Assembly: GCF_000327385.1 (NCBI RefSeq)
Contig: NW_008710013.1
Location: 1,120,824 to 1,184,823, forward strand
From: Lottia gigantea
Lineage: Eukaryota; Mollusca; Gastropoda; Lottiidae
DNA length: 64,000 bases
Direction of reading: 5' to 3'
Shown here piece by piece: positions 33,905 through 46,154 of the stretch. Positions within the stretch are counted from its first letter, which is position 1. Every line of letters starts with the position of its first letter. The notes beneath the pieces were generated by a model. That model searched no databases. It was given only the letters and a program-made list of their open reading frames with translations, and was not told the origin of the DNA. A program made the translations under genes and the position numbers.

Positions 33905-36172
33905 TTTCATTTGGTACAAATTTCAGTGAGGAACTGAATATTCAAAACCTTGACTGTCCTTCTTTCTCACCATCATTCAAGAATTCATGTCCAAGTCCAT
34001 TTCCACATTTACCACAATGAATCTAGAAAAATCACACACAAAAAAATTTGAATCCATGGAAGAAATTTTTTTATGGATCCTGGTACCAAATTATGTTAAA
34101 TAGTAGGCCACAACAGAAACAAATTAATTTATCTTGTGTCTGTGATAAATATAGTCGTTTTGTATATAGCCAAATATAGTATTGTGAATTAGTGAATTGC
34201 ATATTTACCTGTATTTATCTACCTGTATAAACGTTCTGCATTGCGTATGATTAAATAACGTATTATATTTTGTATATATATTGTAAATTAGGCACTGTAT
34301 ATGCATTTCGCCTTATGTTCAAATAAATAAACTTATTATTATCAAAATATTAAACAAATTAAGTTTCCTTTCTAAATAAATGAAGAAGAATTATGTTATC
34401 ATTTTAGAGAAAAAAATCTGATAAGATACATTTTTGTTTCCATTGAGTAGTAAATGTATTTCATTTTTCATGAAGCATGCATCTTTATGAAAACATGACC
34501 ACTTACTTTAATTGCTGTCTTTGATTCAGCTTTTCTACTAACACTGTCCTCTCTTATTAACTCATTAAATGCTGGCCAGGGAGAAGAATGCTCATATTTA
34601 GAGTGACTGTGAAATAATTCATTACCGCAACTTGAACAAACATAAATACCTGGGAAATGAAATAAGATTCTAGTAAAAGTAATATTAGTATTACTGTAAT
34701 ACTGAAAGAAACTTGTAAGATATCAAACCTAATGCTAGTCTCACACTGTGGCGAATATATTCTTAATGGCACACTGAAAAAAACATTCGCAACCATTTTT
34801 AACCATTCATAAGCATTGGCAATCCATTCGGAAGCGTTTGTAAACATTGGCAAGTGTTTGCAACAAATTCTCTAAATTATTGGTAAAGTATTGGTAAGCA
34901 AAGACTTTCGTAACGTTGGCAAAGCATTTGTAATATTGGCAACAGTGGTAAGAAGGAAGGGGACCTGGTGAAAGTTACCAACACCTTTACGAACGTTGCC
35001 AATGCTTAAGCACGCTTTACCAACATTACCAATGATTACCAATTCAATAAAAATTGAATATGTTCTAAAGAACATGGGCAATAACTGATACTAAATATAT
35101 TTAGATTTTTCTGATTTTCGATAGGGTAAATCCTAGTTTAATCAACTCACAGTTTCGTCAAATTTCGTCAAAAATTGTGTCTTCTAGAGTGTTCACAGGC
35201 TAAAAATTGAATGCGTTCGAAAGAACATGGGCAATAACTGATACCGGTACTAAATATTTTTAGATTCTTATGATTTTCAATAGGGTTCATCCTTGGGTGA
35301 TTATGAACACTCATACCAAGTTTTGTCAAAATTCGTCAAGAATTGCCTTCTGGAATGTTTACAAGCTAACAATTGAACGCGTTTTCAAGAACAAGGGCAA
35401 TATCTTATACTTAATATTTTTCGATTCTTATGATTTTTAATAGGGTTCATCCTTGCGTCATTACGAACACTTATAACAAGTTTTGTCAAAATCCGTTAAG
35501 AATTGTGTCAATTGTAGAGTGTTTATGAGCAATTGTGGACGGACCGACATGGGTGACGACAATATACGCCCTCCATTTCATGTGAGCATATAAAAATGAA
35601 TTGCAGGGGGAATTTCTAACCCAACTAACACACTAAAATGAAATCCTATCCAAGCTGTAGTGCATGGACATTTAACCCTACCGATAACTATTAGCAGACA
35701 AAAGATATAGGAATTTTGGCAGTGGATAAAGATAAAGAGAAGTTGATTATACCATTGGGTATCCATACAACGTGTCTTTCTCAACTTATTTATAGATCAA
35801 ACTATGTACACGAAAATAAGTGACTCATTTGGCCGCCATAGTCAAGTTGGTTACTCATGAATTATGGGTCAAAGTGAAGGATTCATAAAGAAAATCGAAA
35901 CAAAACATCTTAATTATTTTGTAGAATATCTGAGGAAACATGTCAGACATAAAAAAAAAAATCTTTTTAACTTTGACTAAATTAGGTGTTGAATCCTTAT
36001 AATTTTTTTTTAAATGCACGAAAATAGGTTACACCACTGAAATTCAACACGATTTCCATATCACATAAAATTGAGGGCTGTTTCAGAATCGTTTAAAAAA
36101 ATATATATCTTTGCTACCCTGTTCAAAATGATCTTTGTAGTGTTCCCCTGAATTCCATAAGCAGAAAGACAT
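33905..36172 (-). CDS. MSRB1: Methionine-R-sulfoxide reductase B1, selenoprotein (3 exons seen)
   Basis: MSRB1 reduces methionine-R-sulfoxide in proteins, in cytosol and nucleus. Exons are 36118-36172, 34507-34649 and 33905-34022, with GT-AG borders and matching phases. They encode [20 protein letters not shown], then [20 protein letters not shown] with SPWPAF, then [16 protein letters not shown] and [19 protein letters not shown]. The zinc ligands CSSC and CGKC are present. The UGA at 33942-33944 sits exactly where human MSRB1 has its catalytic selenocysteine ([13 protein letters not shown]). A strong donor (AAA-GTAAGT) after 33905 means a further exon with the tail, stop and SECIS element. 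Only a weak candidate was found (28404-28417). The gene is divergent from FAM227. Confidence 0.92.
33942..33944 (-). other. MSRB1: In-frame UGA, selenocysteine codon
   Basis: TGA between AGG TTT and ATA TTC gives RF(U)IFSSS. Coding similarity to MSRB1 continues without change on both sides, and the exon keeps intact splice sites, so recoding is far likelier than a disabling stop. Confidence 0.9.
34745..35045. repeat. Inverted array of short 'cattggcaa/ttgccaatg' units in MSRB1 intron 1
   Basis: Units like CATTGGCAA and ATTTGTAATATTGGCAA fill the left half. Their complements TTACCAACACCTTTACGAAC and GTTGCCAATGC fill the right half, around a centre near 34950. It is a degenerate fold-back-like block. 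Confidence 0.6.
35046..35595 (+). repeat. Repeat family B copy 6, 3' part
   Basis: Three 'gggcaataac...gattttcaatagggttcatcc' modules are followed by GACATGGGTGACGACAATAT and a terminal ATGTGAGCATATAAAA. The 5' end is missing. It lies in MSRB1 intron 1. Confidence 0.75.
35735..36039 (-). repeat. MITE A copy 4, one half only
   Basis: It matches, reversed, the first 300 bp of the copy at 37126 and ends in GGTTACACCACTG at 36039. It stands 78 bp from the donor of MSRB1 exon 1. Confidence 0.75.
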
Positions 36173-36485
36173 TGCAACTGATCAACTAAAAGAATAGCCT
36201 ATTGAAACTTGCTATTTCACTTTCTCTGTTTCACTGTTTTGTAATAAATAAAGGGAGACAATAACACTAGTGCATCATTCGAAACTAAAATTGCCAGCTT
36301 CTCATCCAAAGAACGTTTACCGATTTTTATTACGCAGAGGACACCAGGGTTTTATCTTTAAAAAATACGGTATTTTGGTGTCATTTTTTGTTTAACAATA
36401 ATTTCTATTGAAGTTCGTGTGGAAATATATGTTGTTCGAAATCAAATTATGTAGCTTTGTCTATTGGTATCTGAGGTAAACAAAG
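36173..36485. promoter_or_regulatory. Bidirectional promoter region, MSRB1 (-) / FAM227 (+)
   Basis: Only 313 bp separate the two start codons, so both promoters are probably here. The FAM227 start lies in AAGATGGCGGAC, which matches the YY1-type AAGATGGCGGC motif seen at many TATA-less promoters. No TATA box at a suitable distance was identified. Confidence 0.6.
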
Positions 36486-39400
36486 ATGGCGGACATCAAT
36501 CGTGTTGGAACTCCAATGGATATTTGTGATGAAAGTTTAACAGAATCTCAAGGTGTCATCGATCAAAGAAAACGGGATTTGAGAGCAAAGCAAGGGAAAC
36601 GTTCCCGTATCCTTTTATTTTTACTCATGATTGGCAATTTTTAGTAATTTTGTAGGGATGTCAAATGGAAGAATCTATGTACAGTGTACATAGGCCTATA
36701 TTATTATACATATAAACAACACATAACAACACTCAACAAAGTTTCTAAGTAAGACTTAAAGGGACATTCTCCTTTTTAACGTGTAAACTGGGCTTATTAT
36801 GCGTGATAATATGAATGAAGGCATGGCCTTGAATGAGAGCGCAGGTTATTGATAAAATAATAATAATTAATAATAATTAAATAAAAGAAATTCAACCCAA
36901 TCTAATTTCTTTAAGGTGTCAGCAAAGCCGCCATCATTGCGATCTAGTTGATAACAAACATGGCGGCCCCCATGATCCGCCATCTTTTTTCTCACTTTTT
37001 TTGACTACCCGTGGGGCATAAATTTTCAAAAACGAATTGATGTATATGTATGTGTTACCATTATAGAGAGCTTTGCTTTGCCGTCGAGAGAGCTGCGCTC
37101 ACATATTATATGTAAGTCCTTTGTACAGTGGTGTAACCTATTTTCGTGCATATAAGGATTCAACACCTATTTTCGTCAAGTTAAAAACGGAGAAAAAAAA
37201 TTTATGTCTTAGATGTTTCCTCATATCCTACAAAATAATTAAAACTGGTTTGTTTTGATTTTCTTTATGAATCCCTCACTTTGACCCATATTTCATAAGC
37301 AACCAACTCGACAACGACGGCAAAATGCGTCACCTATTTTCGTGTTCTATGTTTGATCTATGAATAAGTCTAGAAAAACACATTGTATGGATACCCAGCG
37401 GTATAATTAACTTCTCTTAGTATTTATCTTTAATGATATTTCATTATAACTAGTGACAATTCCTTCAAAGAACCACGATTTAAAAAAAAATAGCAACTGA
37501 CAAAATAAGCTAGCATGATTTATTGCTAAAAGTCATTGAAACAACATAAGAATATGCCCGACATTGTGTTCCATAGAATTTTTCTGCTGACATGGAATCT
37601 GCTAGTTGATCATGTGACTTCATTCGTTGGACTACATTCTAGCAGACGACACTTGGAATTACGATTACAGTAAGGGATTATAAGGAAATTTTTCCGATAA
37701 AAAATGGTGATGTTTGGTAATAACTGAAATCCGCCATTTTGTATTTGTCAAAGTATACATTAATACATTTTACCTTGCTTGAAACTACTGTTTTCATTCT
37801 ACTAGCTGACATTGTACAGATAACCCATTTTTATCAAAACAAGCAAATGCGGAGGTCATGCGAGGTCGCACATGTAAATTATTAATCCTTTCCGGAAATG
37901 CACGAAAAATAGGTTAGCACGAAAATAGGTTACTGGACTGTATAAGTTGACCTTCCGACATCTAATGCTGTATTAAAATATACATGACATGATTTTTGCG
38001 TGGACAAACTCTTCACTTTCAGAAGTATGTTTGTAAAACTGCTGCTGACTATTTATTAACAATTGGTGGTTCAGTCAGAATTCATTTCTCATAATCAAAT
38101 ATCTACTAGTACAGTAAAAAAATGGAGCCTTGTGGATTCAATATGCTTAGTGAAACTTTCATAAAAGGTACAGGGCATCTTCCTTTATATGTTGGCATGC
38201 AACACTTCCCTAGTTGCTTCAGAATCTTTCAAAATGTTTCTAGAGATTTCAATATGAATAACTTTGAAGATGGTAGTCCTCTAAATATGTGTTTTTTACT
38301 TGCACTTCTTACAATGAAAATATGACCTTCAGTTCTCCTGCAATTTAATGAATAACATACCGGTACAGTGGTAGTTTTGACTGGATACTTAAAGGATGTT
38401 ACTATTATATTACAAAAGCTTATTGTTAGTATTAACTCTATGTGAGAATGTATAATAACTCCAAGGAAGTGAAGTTAAGTCTTCATACCTGATTCTTTCA
38501 TTAAAGAAGACAAGGGAGCAAGTTTCAAGTTTTCTAATGTAAGGAGTTAGAGAGTTATATAGTTTTAAGTAATTGTTTCACTCATCAAGCTCTCATTTTC
38601 TTGGAGTTTACATAATACTCTCAAACTGAGCCTAATCAACAAAATTGTTCTAATGAATTTGCAGTTTTCAATTTAAACAACATTTATCTTAACCTAAACA
38701 GCTTTTTTGATTGGTACAATTGATGATGTGAGTGTGAAGATCAGTAAACTAGACAGACAACTTCAAAAATATACAGAATTGGTTTGTGAAAGTCAAAGTT
38801 CGAACTATAGTGCCACAACACAAGATGAGTTACCAGTTACAGCCAGAGGAAGGGATCGCTATCTCAAAAGAGGTCTGTAAGGTTTTGTAAAATACTTAAT
38901 GTTTATTTGATTTAAGTAGTATATGTGTTTTCTGATATAGCGCATCCAGTTTGATCCGGTTTTTGAGATGGTAGGTATATGTCTTTTCGGATATGACGCA
39001 TTTCACTTCTGCGCAGCTTTTTCAATGCGTCATATCCGAAAAGACTGTTAAAATGTATTATAACAGACTTCCCCAAACTGTTAAAAAATGTATTATAACA
39101 GACTTCCCAAACTGTTAAAAAAATATATCATAACAGATTCCTCCAAACTGTATTATAAATTACCCCAAACCTCAGACAAGAATCACTAAAAAATAATACA
39201 GTATAAAATAACCGCATGAAAAATGTCTTTAATTTTAAAACACAAAAAAAAAAAATTCGAAGGAGACGGTTTCTTCTCTGCGCTAACATCTCTCATCCCC
39301 AAAGTGGCCAATTTTGTCTCAAACAACAAATTTCCCCCTTGTATTAAATCTTTCGTATTAAAAATATATGGTGTTTATTGAACAAATATGTCTTTAATAA

Positions 39401-42400
39401 ATGTCTATCCTCCTAAAACGTATTTCGGTGCGGGAGACATTCAAAAGTCATTGGGTTCTCTTCCTGGATTCCCATGGGCAAAATATCCCGGAGAAAAACA
39501 TCTCCCAGGTCACAATTATACAGGTCCAGGCACTAGGTTAGATCTACGATTGGACGAAAATGATAATCCCAAACCAGGGGAAGAACCCGTTAATAAAGTT
39601 GACGCAACAGCGCTCAAACACGACATACTGTACAGAAACAAAGACATAACATTCAGACACCATGCAGACAAACAAATGATAGACGAACTCGAAAATATTC
39701 CCAATCCCACTTTCAAAGAGAAATTACAGAGGGCTCTTATCATAAAACTCTTGAAGGCAAAATTGAAATTGGGTATGGGCATAGCAGACGAGATTCACAA
39801 AGAATTTCGAAAAAACAAACATTACCTCAAAGTCAAAGTTTTTGATAAAGATGAAATTTGGTCAGCCGATTTAATCAACATGCCAGTCGAGAGAGGGTAC
39901 AAGTATTGTTTGACGGTGATCGACATATACAAGAGATACGCTTGGGTCTTTCCCTTGAAAAACAAATCGGGTAAAGAAATTATAATAAATTGAACTCAAT
40001 AAAAATGGCAAACAAGTTTGGATTAGGGTCTTTACCTCTAGAATCCAAAAATCCCATGACGGCGTTTATAAACAAAGCGAAACCTTTTTTCGTGGATCAA
40101 ATCGGAGACACCTTACAAGGAGATATCGATATGAACAATTTCAAAATAACTAATTTAAAGTTTCCAGGAAACGATAACGATGCCGTGAACAAGAAATATT
40201 AACTGGATCAAATAAACGCAATAGATAAGGACCATGTTGAAAATAGAATAAATGACGTGAAAAGATACCTCAGACGAAATATTAAAAATCTTGTGGACGA
40301 ACTTAAACTACAACAAGAGTTAACGAGTTTGAAACGTCTTATTCAAGTGGATAAAACAAGTCAGTTGCAAAATTCAATATCTAAATTAGACGATAAGATT
40401 ACGAACGTAAAAATAGACGTCCAACGTTTAATAGACAACCCAAATGTAAACGAGGATAGATTGAAATGTAATTTAACCGCTTTGGAAAGAAAACTTGGCG
40501 AATTGCTAGCAGAACTAGACAAGACCGCGGACAAAACTGAGTTACAAAATTCGATATCCAGTTTGAACGAAAAGATCGCAAAGCAAAAATCAGATGTTCA
40601 AGATATAATTAACACACTTCCCATAGACAAAGATACGTTGAAACGACAATTGACTGCTTTGGATACTAAAATCACGGACGAATTAGAAAAAGAAGTGAAT
40701 GTGATTAAAAACTTTCTTCAAAATAAATTTCGAGATGATATGAAAAATTATATTAAAGAACAGGTCAATCTTTTGGTATCTAGAATTCATGACGATTTTT
40801 TGAGACAAGAGAGAAAGTTGACCAAATTAGAAGCTATTGTCACGGACAAATCATATTATTTCAATCTTCCATTCGAAAGTGACACTGTCTTCGATGAAAA
40901 AGACCATATGCTTGTATAAGATTTTTATTTTTGAAGTGTGTTAAAGTTGGTGGAACGTTTAACTCTATCTGATAAACGAAGAATAGCTGTATACCTACTA
41001 TAAATGAAACACCTGTTTGTCTCATTTAAGAATGAGTCAAGTCATTTAATTGTAGATTGCAGTTTGGATACAGGTACTGGTGGGTTATCTCCTTGTGATT
41101 GACACACATGTAATTGTTATTCCTTTTTTAAGATAAAGAAAATAAAGAAGTTTTGAAGTTTGCTGGTTATTATACCCTGAAATCGTGTAAGTATTTTTTT
41201 GGTGATGTTCCTGTTAGCAAATAACTTACAAGAATTTCAGGCATAAACTGTCATTTGATAATTAATGCAAGATTTTGATATTTCGGTATAATTCACTTTT
41301 TTCAGCCTTTGTACCAGGATTAAGTACAAGAGCTAAAAATATCTCCAAGATCAGTATGAATCCCAGTAAAATTTCTTCCGTAAGTATACCATATATATAA
41401 TATGAAGAAAACTTGAGATTTTCAAATCATATGTATGACTACAAAATCAGTTCCAAAGTTTCGGTCAAAATTGTGAAATGTGCAAGCTCTCAAACTGTGA
41501 CAGTATTTGGTGATTCCTTCTGGTTAAAAAATAATCATTTAGTATTTTAGTATTGGGTGTCAGGCCTGTAACATTGTTATATTTCTGCTGAATTTCTGAA
41601 CTATGGTAAAATGGCTATTCATATTCACTGCATTACATATTATCAAGCTTAATCTTATTCTTATTCGATCTTACACACTTCATTCAATCATTTTATTACA
41701 GGTGAAAAGTAAAGATTCAGGAAAGCCAAAGTTTGTTGAAGTGAGTAAAATTAAAATGTTGTTAAACATATGCACTGGCTATTTACACTGTCATGATGCG
41801 TTTCTCTATGGCTGCTAACAACAGTACGGATAAGATAGGACACAACAGGCGGGCTAATTTTTTGGTGTTTTTAAAGCGTGAAGCCAATTTGATTGTCAAG
41901 AATGATATTAAGTGACTTTTTTAGGGTTAGGTAGGGATGGCCATATGTTTTTTAATGCCCATTTATAATCAACTGTACCGTCGTGGTGCGAATAGCCACG
42001 GTCTAAAGAATAAGCTTATGATATTAGAAATTCAAGGCTACTGTATAATTTCAATGAAAAAAAAAACATAATGTTAAGCAGAAAGACTACCAAAGAAGGT
42101 TATATGCACAATAACTGTTTAATTACCCCTTCTTCATACAGTTCCAAAGATGGTTCTCCTCAAAGCATAGCTTACCTCTCTCATTAACTCACTGTATATT
42201 CTTTAATTTTAGCTTCAACAATATCCTGGATATGATAAAAATGAAATAACACCATTGCCCTGTGATATAGACCCAATTGATATGTTAAGTATTGTAGCAC
42301 AGGCTAGTATGGACCTACATAAAAAGGTATGTTATGTCATAGATCCATATGTGAAGGTCAGATAGGTCTATATATATGATGCTGTTAAGACATTGTCCTG

Positions 42401-45400
42401 TATTTAATGAGATAAATAAACAGATGAATGCAAGTTAATGATGATAAAATATGTTGTGCAATGTAAATAATGACAAAAAATAACAGAGATAACCAAATTA
42501 TGTTTTCAGCCAAGATATCGTCCTGAATTTGAAAGATTGTTTTATTCGAGAATGTCACAAGCTATATTACAGGTACAGTAGTACTATAATTTGCTATAAT
42601 ACTCGAACATGTAAAATGCTCACCGCCATTCAAAGACCACAGTAACCAATTGCACAGAATAATTGATTATTAAACTCGTCTGACATTCTACTATAAGCTT
42701 TCCTTTTATGCCCTGCTTTGAGTTTTGACAGACATTTTACATGTTGCACCTTACAGTGGGATAGCTAGTGAGATTGTTGTCTGCAAGACGATTAGAAAAA
42801 TTCTGATTTCTGTGCCAGTGCTTGGCTTTCATCCTCTAATACGTAATGTTTAGTAAAAGTATCGTTTTTCATATCAATGAGAAACTGTGTTATTCTGTGA
42901 ATGTAATATTACATTTTTTTGATTTTGATTAATTACTGTTATGTATTGAATGTTTGTAGGATATATTTTGGTATTTTTTCCTTGAGAAATATCAACCAGG
43001 GTGTACAGCACAACCAAAATTATTTAACAGAATATCACATAATTATGTTAAACTGCTTATTTATTGTAAGATAAAAGTTTATAAAGAAACTTTCTTTAAG
43101 GTGAGCTATTATTTACTATGGAGTTTGAACCCAGACATCAACTGACTAAGATATGAAGGTAATATGATTTGGAATTGTCAAGTCAGTATCAGGCCGATTG
43201 TTGAATGAATTATGATATTAAATGCTTATTCTGAAGCTAATTAATGCCATGTAAAGCCATAGGACTGGAAAATGTGAAAATCTAAAATATTTAATCTATT
43301 TCAGGACTACCCCATTTTGATGGCACAAGCAATCTATGTCTCATTTTGTCATGCGTTTCAAGATTCTTATCGTCAGTTTGGTGAAGATTTTAAAGATGAG
43401 TTAGTAAATTTAGTATCAGAATGGATGGCAGGTATGAGGCTTTTAAATTTATTTCATATTCCCAGGTTGATGCAGAGATGGTTTTTACTTGCTTTGAGAG
43501 TCTGAAGCAGATGGCCATAGTCATATTCTTTGGAATGAAACACTGTTGTGTCTTCCGTCTTCATTAGCCCAATTAGGTGCAGAAGAGTAGGACGTAAAAC
43601 TCCATTACTTTCATCAGGTTTTTGTTGTGTCTTGTTCAAGAGACTAAGACTGTTGTGAATGTTAAGAGATTTCCTCACAGTATACTGTTTTGAGATGCTC
43701 CTTTTCATTAGATAGAACTTTATATATTTTTATTTTATTTATTCAAGGTATAAGATTAGCGCCCAGATCTTGGGCTACATGGAATTTCGATAAACTTGAT
43801 CCACCAAATATAAAATCTAGAGATGAAATGCTACCACAGAATAACAAAAAATGTAAGTATATGTATTTAAGTTGATTCAACTTGTAATATTGTTGGGAGT
43901 CAACAAACCTAAAAGTCTAAAGTTCCTGATATCATCACAGATATTGCCTTGATAGTTGAAAGTCTCAAAATAGTAGCCGTTTTTTTTTTTTGAAATTTTT
44001 ACAGCTGCACCAGCTCTGAACTTAGATTATCTTGATAGTTTGATCTCACGTCATACCAGTGATGGTGGCTCGGTTACCTCCCTTAGTCAGTCTGGATCAA
44101 AATCTTCCTTATCCTGGATCAATAAGCACAATCGTAATCAACGTTCAACAAATCGTGGCAGTCATATCAGTCACCGACAGGAGTCACCGTCTCCAAATGG
44201 TGATACCAGCAAGGTTATTGATTCAGTTGCCAAGGCCCAGATTTCTGCTAGAAAATCATTGAACCATCAAAAATCAATTAATGAATTGAGGAAAAATAAT
44301 GAAACATTGACACCTATTAGAGAGATTGAGGGAGATGAAAATGCAGAGAAAAATGTTATGTCTAGATTATCTTCAGATCTTTTGAAAGAATTAAACAGTC
44401 GGCATGTTATAGAGGTATTATTATTACTTTGTATTAAACCATTTTATTCTTTTCAGCGAATGCTATTTAATCTAAATTATACTCCATACAATCACCTGTT
44501 CCTGATGATACATTATGAAGGACATATTGTCATAAGAAGTTGCTGGCTCAAAGTTTAGAGTGTTTATTCTGGCATTTATTAATTATCATTACTGGTCACA
44601 GTTGGAGTAAAATGAATCACTTTTATAAAAACACCATCTCTTTTTTTCCTTTGAATGTTAGTTTATCCTATTTTAACTATGTATATTTAAATTGATATCC
44701 AAATCAGGCTAATCTACATTATGAAATAATTGGTATAAAATGAAGGTTTAACACATTTCTATTTTTTCAGTCACATCCAGCATGTAAAGGACCTGATTTT
44801 ATTAAAACGTCATTCAATATATTTGGTCAAAGTCCACTGGTGACTCATTTCTTGAGGATGAAACAACTGTCAACTAAGAGTGGATATAATGTACGTGTAC
44901 AGAGAACAGAGTTAGAGAATCTCCCTTCATATCCTTTTCACAATTAATATTTAGTTAGAAATCTAGTTTGGGTGCAATTACTTTTGTCATGTCATGCACA
45001 TTTGAGAACATCAGACTCAGACATTGATCTTGAAGAGCAATTTACCAAAAAAAGCCTCTATGCATTTGATCTAGTCAATATGTGGCTAGATAAACTGTAT
45101 ATTTTATTACTCAATATATAATTATTAGAAATTAAGAAAACTGAAGACATGAAAAATATGTTAATACATTTCACAAAACAATAGTGTGTCTGTGATCTGT
45201 AATCCATTGTCTTAACTGATAAAATAGTATCCATAAAAAACTAATTATGATAAAATTTACACCAACGAAAGATTTAATTTAATTCCTTTACCAGTATGTA
45301 CCCTAGATCAACCAACTTATAGAGATGTTATACACGAATCATTTAAAAATATTAAAGATATAGAACGGAAATTTAAAGAGTAAGTATTATCTATATTATT

Positions 45401-46154
45401 GGTTATGAATTTGGCATATGCGATTTTTATGATGAAAAAATAAAAACACAAAAAAGAAACCAAAGTGATTCAGAAATAGAGTCCTAGATTCAATTCTGGC
45501 ATAGTTTGATTGTGTACATGACTTACTATTCTGAATCGAATATTACTTGAAGAGAATATTGTCATATTGACTTAATGATATGACATGTAACAGCACATTC
45601 AGTACAATCATTGGTTTTTATTAATTGTTATTGAAATTTCCATAAATAGCACATGGCTTTTCTCTATTTCAGAATGTATAATAAGAATCTGAAAGAAAGT
45701 GCAACATATGTTCATCAACAACAGAGAATAGTACGGCAACATGAGAAACGAGAAGCTGTTTTAATGACAAAACCTAAAGAAGTAAAAAGATTAAGTAATC
45801 TTATTATACTTGAACAGAAAGTAAGTAGAACGATTTTAAATTACAGAATAGGAAGTTTTGGTTTTATCTGTTTGATCTTCTATGACAAACAGCACAAAAT
45901 TTTAGAAACTTTAAATGTTATGTAAACCTGGAAATGAAGAATCTTGTTAAAAATGTTTTAAGTACTAGGTTTCAATAATACAAGAAAGGGAAAAGAGCAA
46001 TTTTACAGGTTCGTTTCATTACCTAACGTCTTAAATTCAAACTACCCAACCATAACCCTTACATTTTATTAATTTCTAAATTTTTCAGAAAGATGAAGAT
46101 TCTATTTCTGCTGGGGCTGATGCTGCCATAGAAACAGCTTTACTTGCTGAATAA
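36486..46154 (+). CDS. FAM227-family (FWWF domain) protein, 14 exons, complete
   Basis: Exons: 36486-36606, 38702-38872, 41306-41379, 41702-41740, 42213-42326, 42510-42572, 42960-43100, 43305-43431, 43748-43852, 44005-44414, 44771-44928, 45302-45379, 45673-45820, 46089-46154. Phases match throughout and the total is 604 residues. The FWWF domain runs through exons 5-9: DIFWYFFLEKYQPG, LFNRISHNYVKLL, MAQAIYVSFCHAFQDSYRQF, EWMAGIRLAPRSWATWNF. Later come SPLVTHFLRMKQLSTKSG and NVRVQRTELENLPSLDQPTY, then a basic coiled-coil-like stretch. This order is that of FAM227A/B, whose biochemical role is unknown; I cannot decide A or B. Exon 10 carries a serine-rich, probably disordered insert. Intron 11 is AT-AC. 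Intron 2 holds a Polinton-like remnant and intron 1 a MITE A copy. Confidence 0.88.
37126..37940 (+). repeat. MITE A copy 5, best preserved (815 bp), in FAM227 intron 1
   Basis: CAGTGGTGTAACCTATTTTC at the start and CACGAAAATAGGTTACTGGA-CTG at the end are inverted ends of about 23 bp. TA lies at both borders. No coding capacity. Confidence 0.85.
38981..39045. repeat. Perfect 22-bp inverted repeat with 21-nt loop
   Basis: The left arm, 38981-39002, begins GTCTTTTCGGATATGACGCA. It is exactly mirrored by the right arm 39024-39045. Three imperfect copies of a roughly 35-bp unit (ACTGTTAAAAAATGTATTAT...CCCCAA) follow at about 39045-39170. It lies between FAM227 exon 2 and the Polinton-like remnant and may mark an end of it. 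Confidence 0.8.
39230..40919 (+). mobile_element. Polinton/adintovirus-like element remnant in FAM227 intron 2
   Basis: A fossil of a Polinton (Maverick)-class element. Two parts remain. The first, 39388-39993, has a parvovirus-type phospholipase A2-like region followed by an integrase-core-like region. The second, 40005-40919, is a predicted coiled-coil protein with a fibre-like N-terminal repeat. DNA polymerase B, packaging ATPase, protease and capsid genes are not visible, so the element is broken and mostly lost. What remains has only a few breaks. The long surviving frames and higher GC than the intron suggest a fairly recent insertion (inference). It lies wholly within the intron and does not touch host exons. 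Confidence 0.65.
44929..45301 (+). other. AT-AC (U12-type) intron of the FAM227 gene
   Basis: The intron starts ATATCCTTTT, the U12 5' splice-site consensus, and ends in AC at 45301. A branch-point-like TTCCTTTAC lies at 45283-45291, its A 11 nt before the junction. The join gives ELENLPS-LDQPTYRDV in phase. No GT donor in frame exists before the stop that follows the exon. Confidence 0.85.

Noticed and set aside
33942-33944. Reading the MSRB1 UGA as a disabling stop (pseudogene)
   Set aside because: The position is the known selenocysteine site, similarity continues after it and splice sites are intact.
39516-39782. Minus-strand open frame of 88 codons
   Set aside because: Antisense shadow of the Polinton-like part, no similarity of its own.
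44929-44990. Unspliced read-through of FAM227 exon 11 as an alternative end
   Set aside because: It gives only four extra codons before a stop, and the conserved PTYRDVI motif follows in phase across the AT-AC intron.
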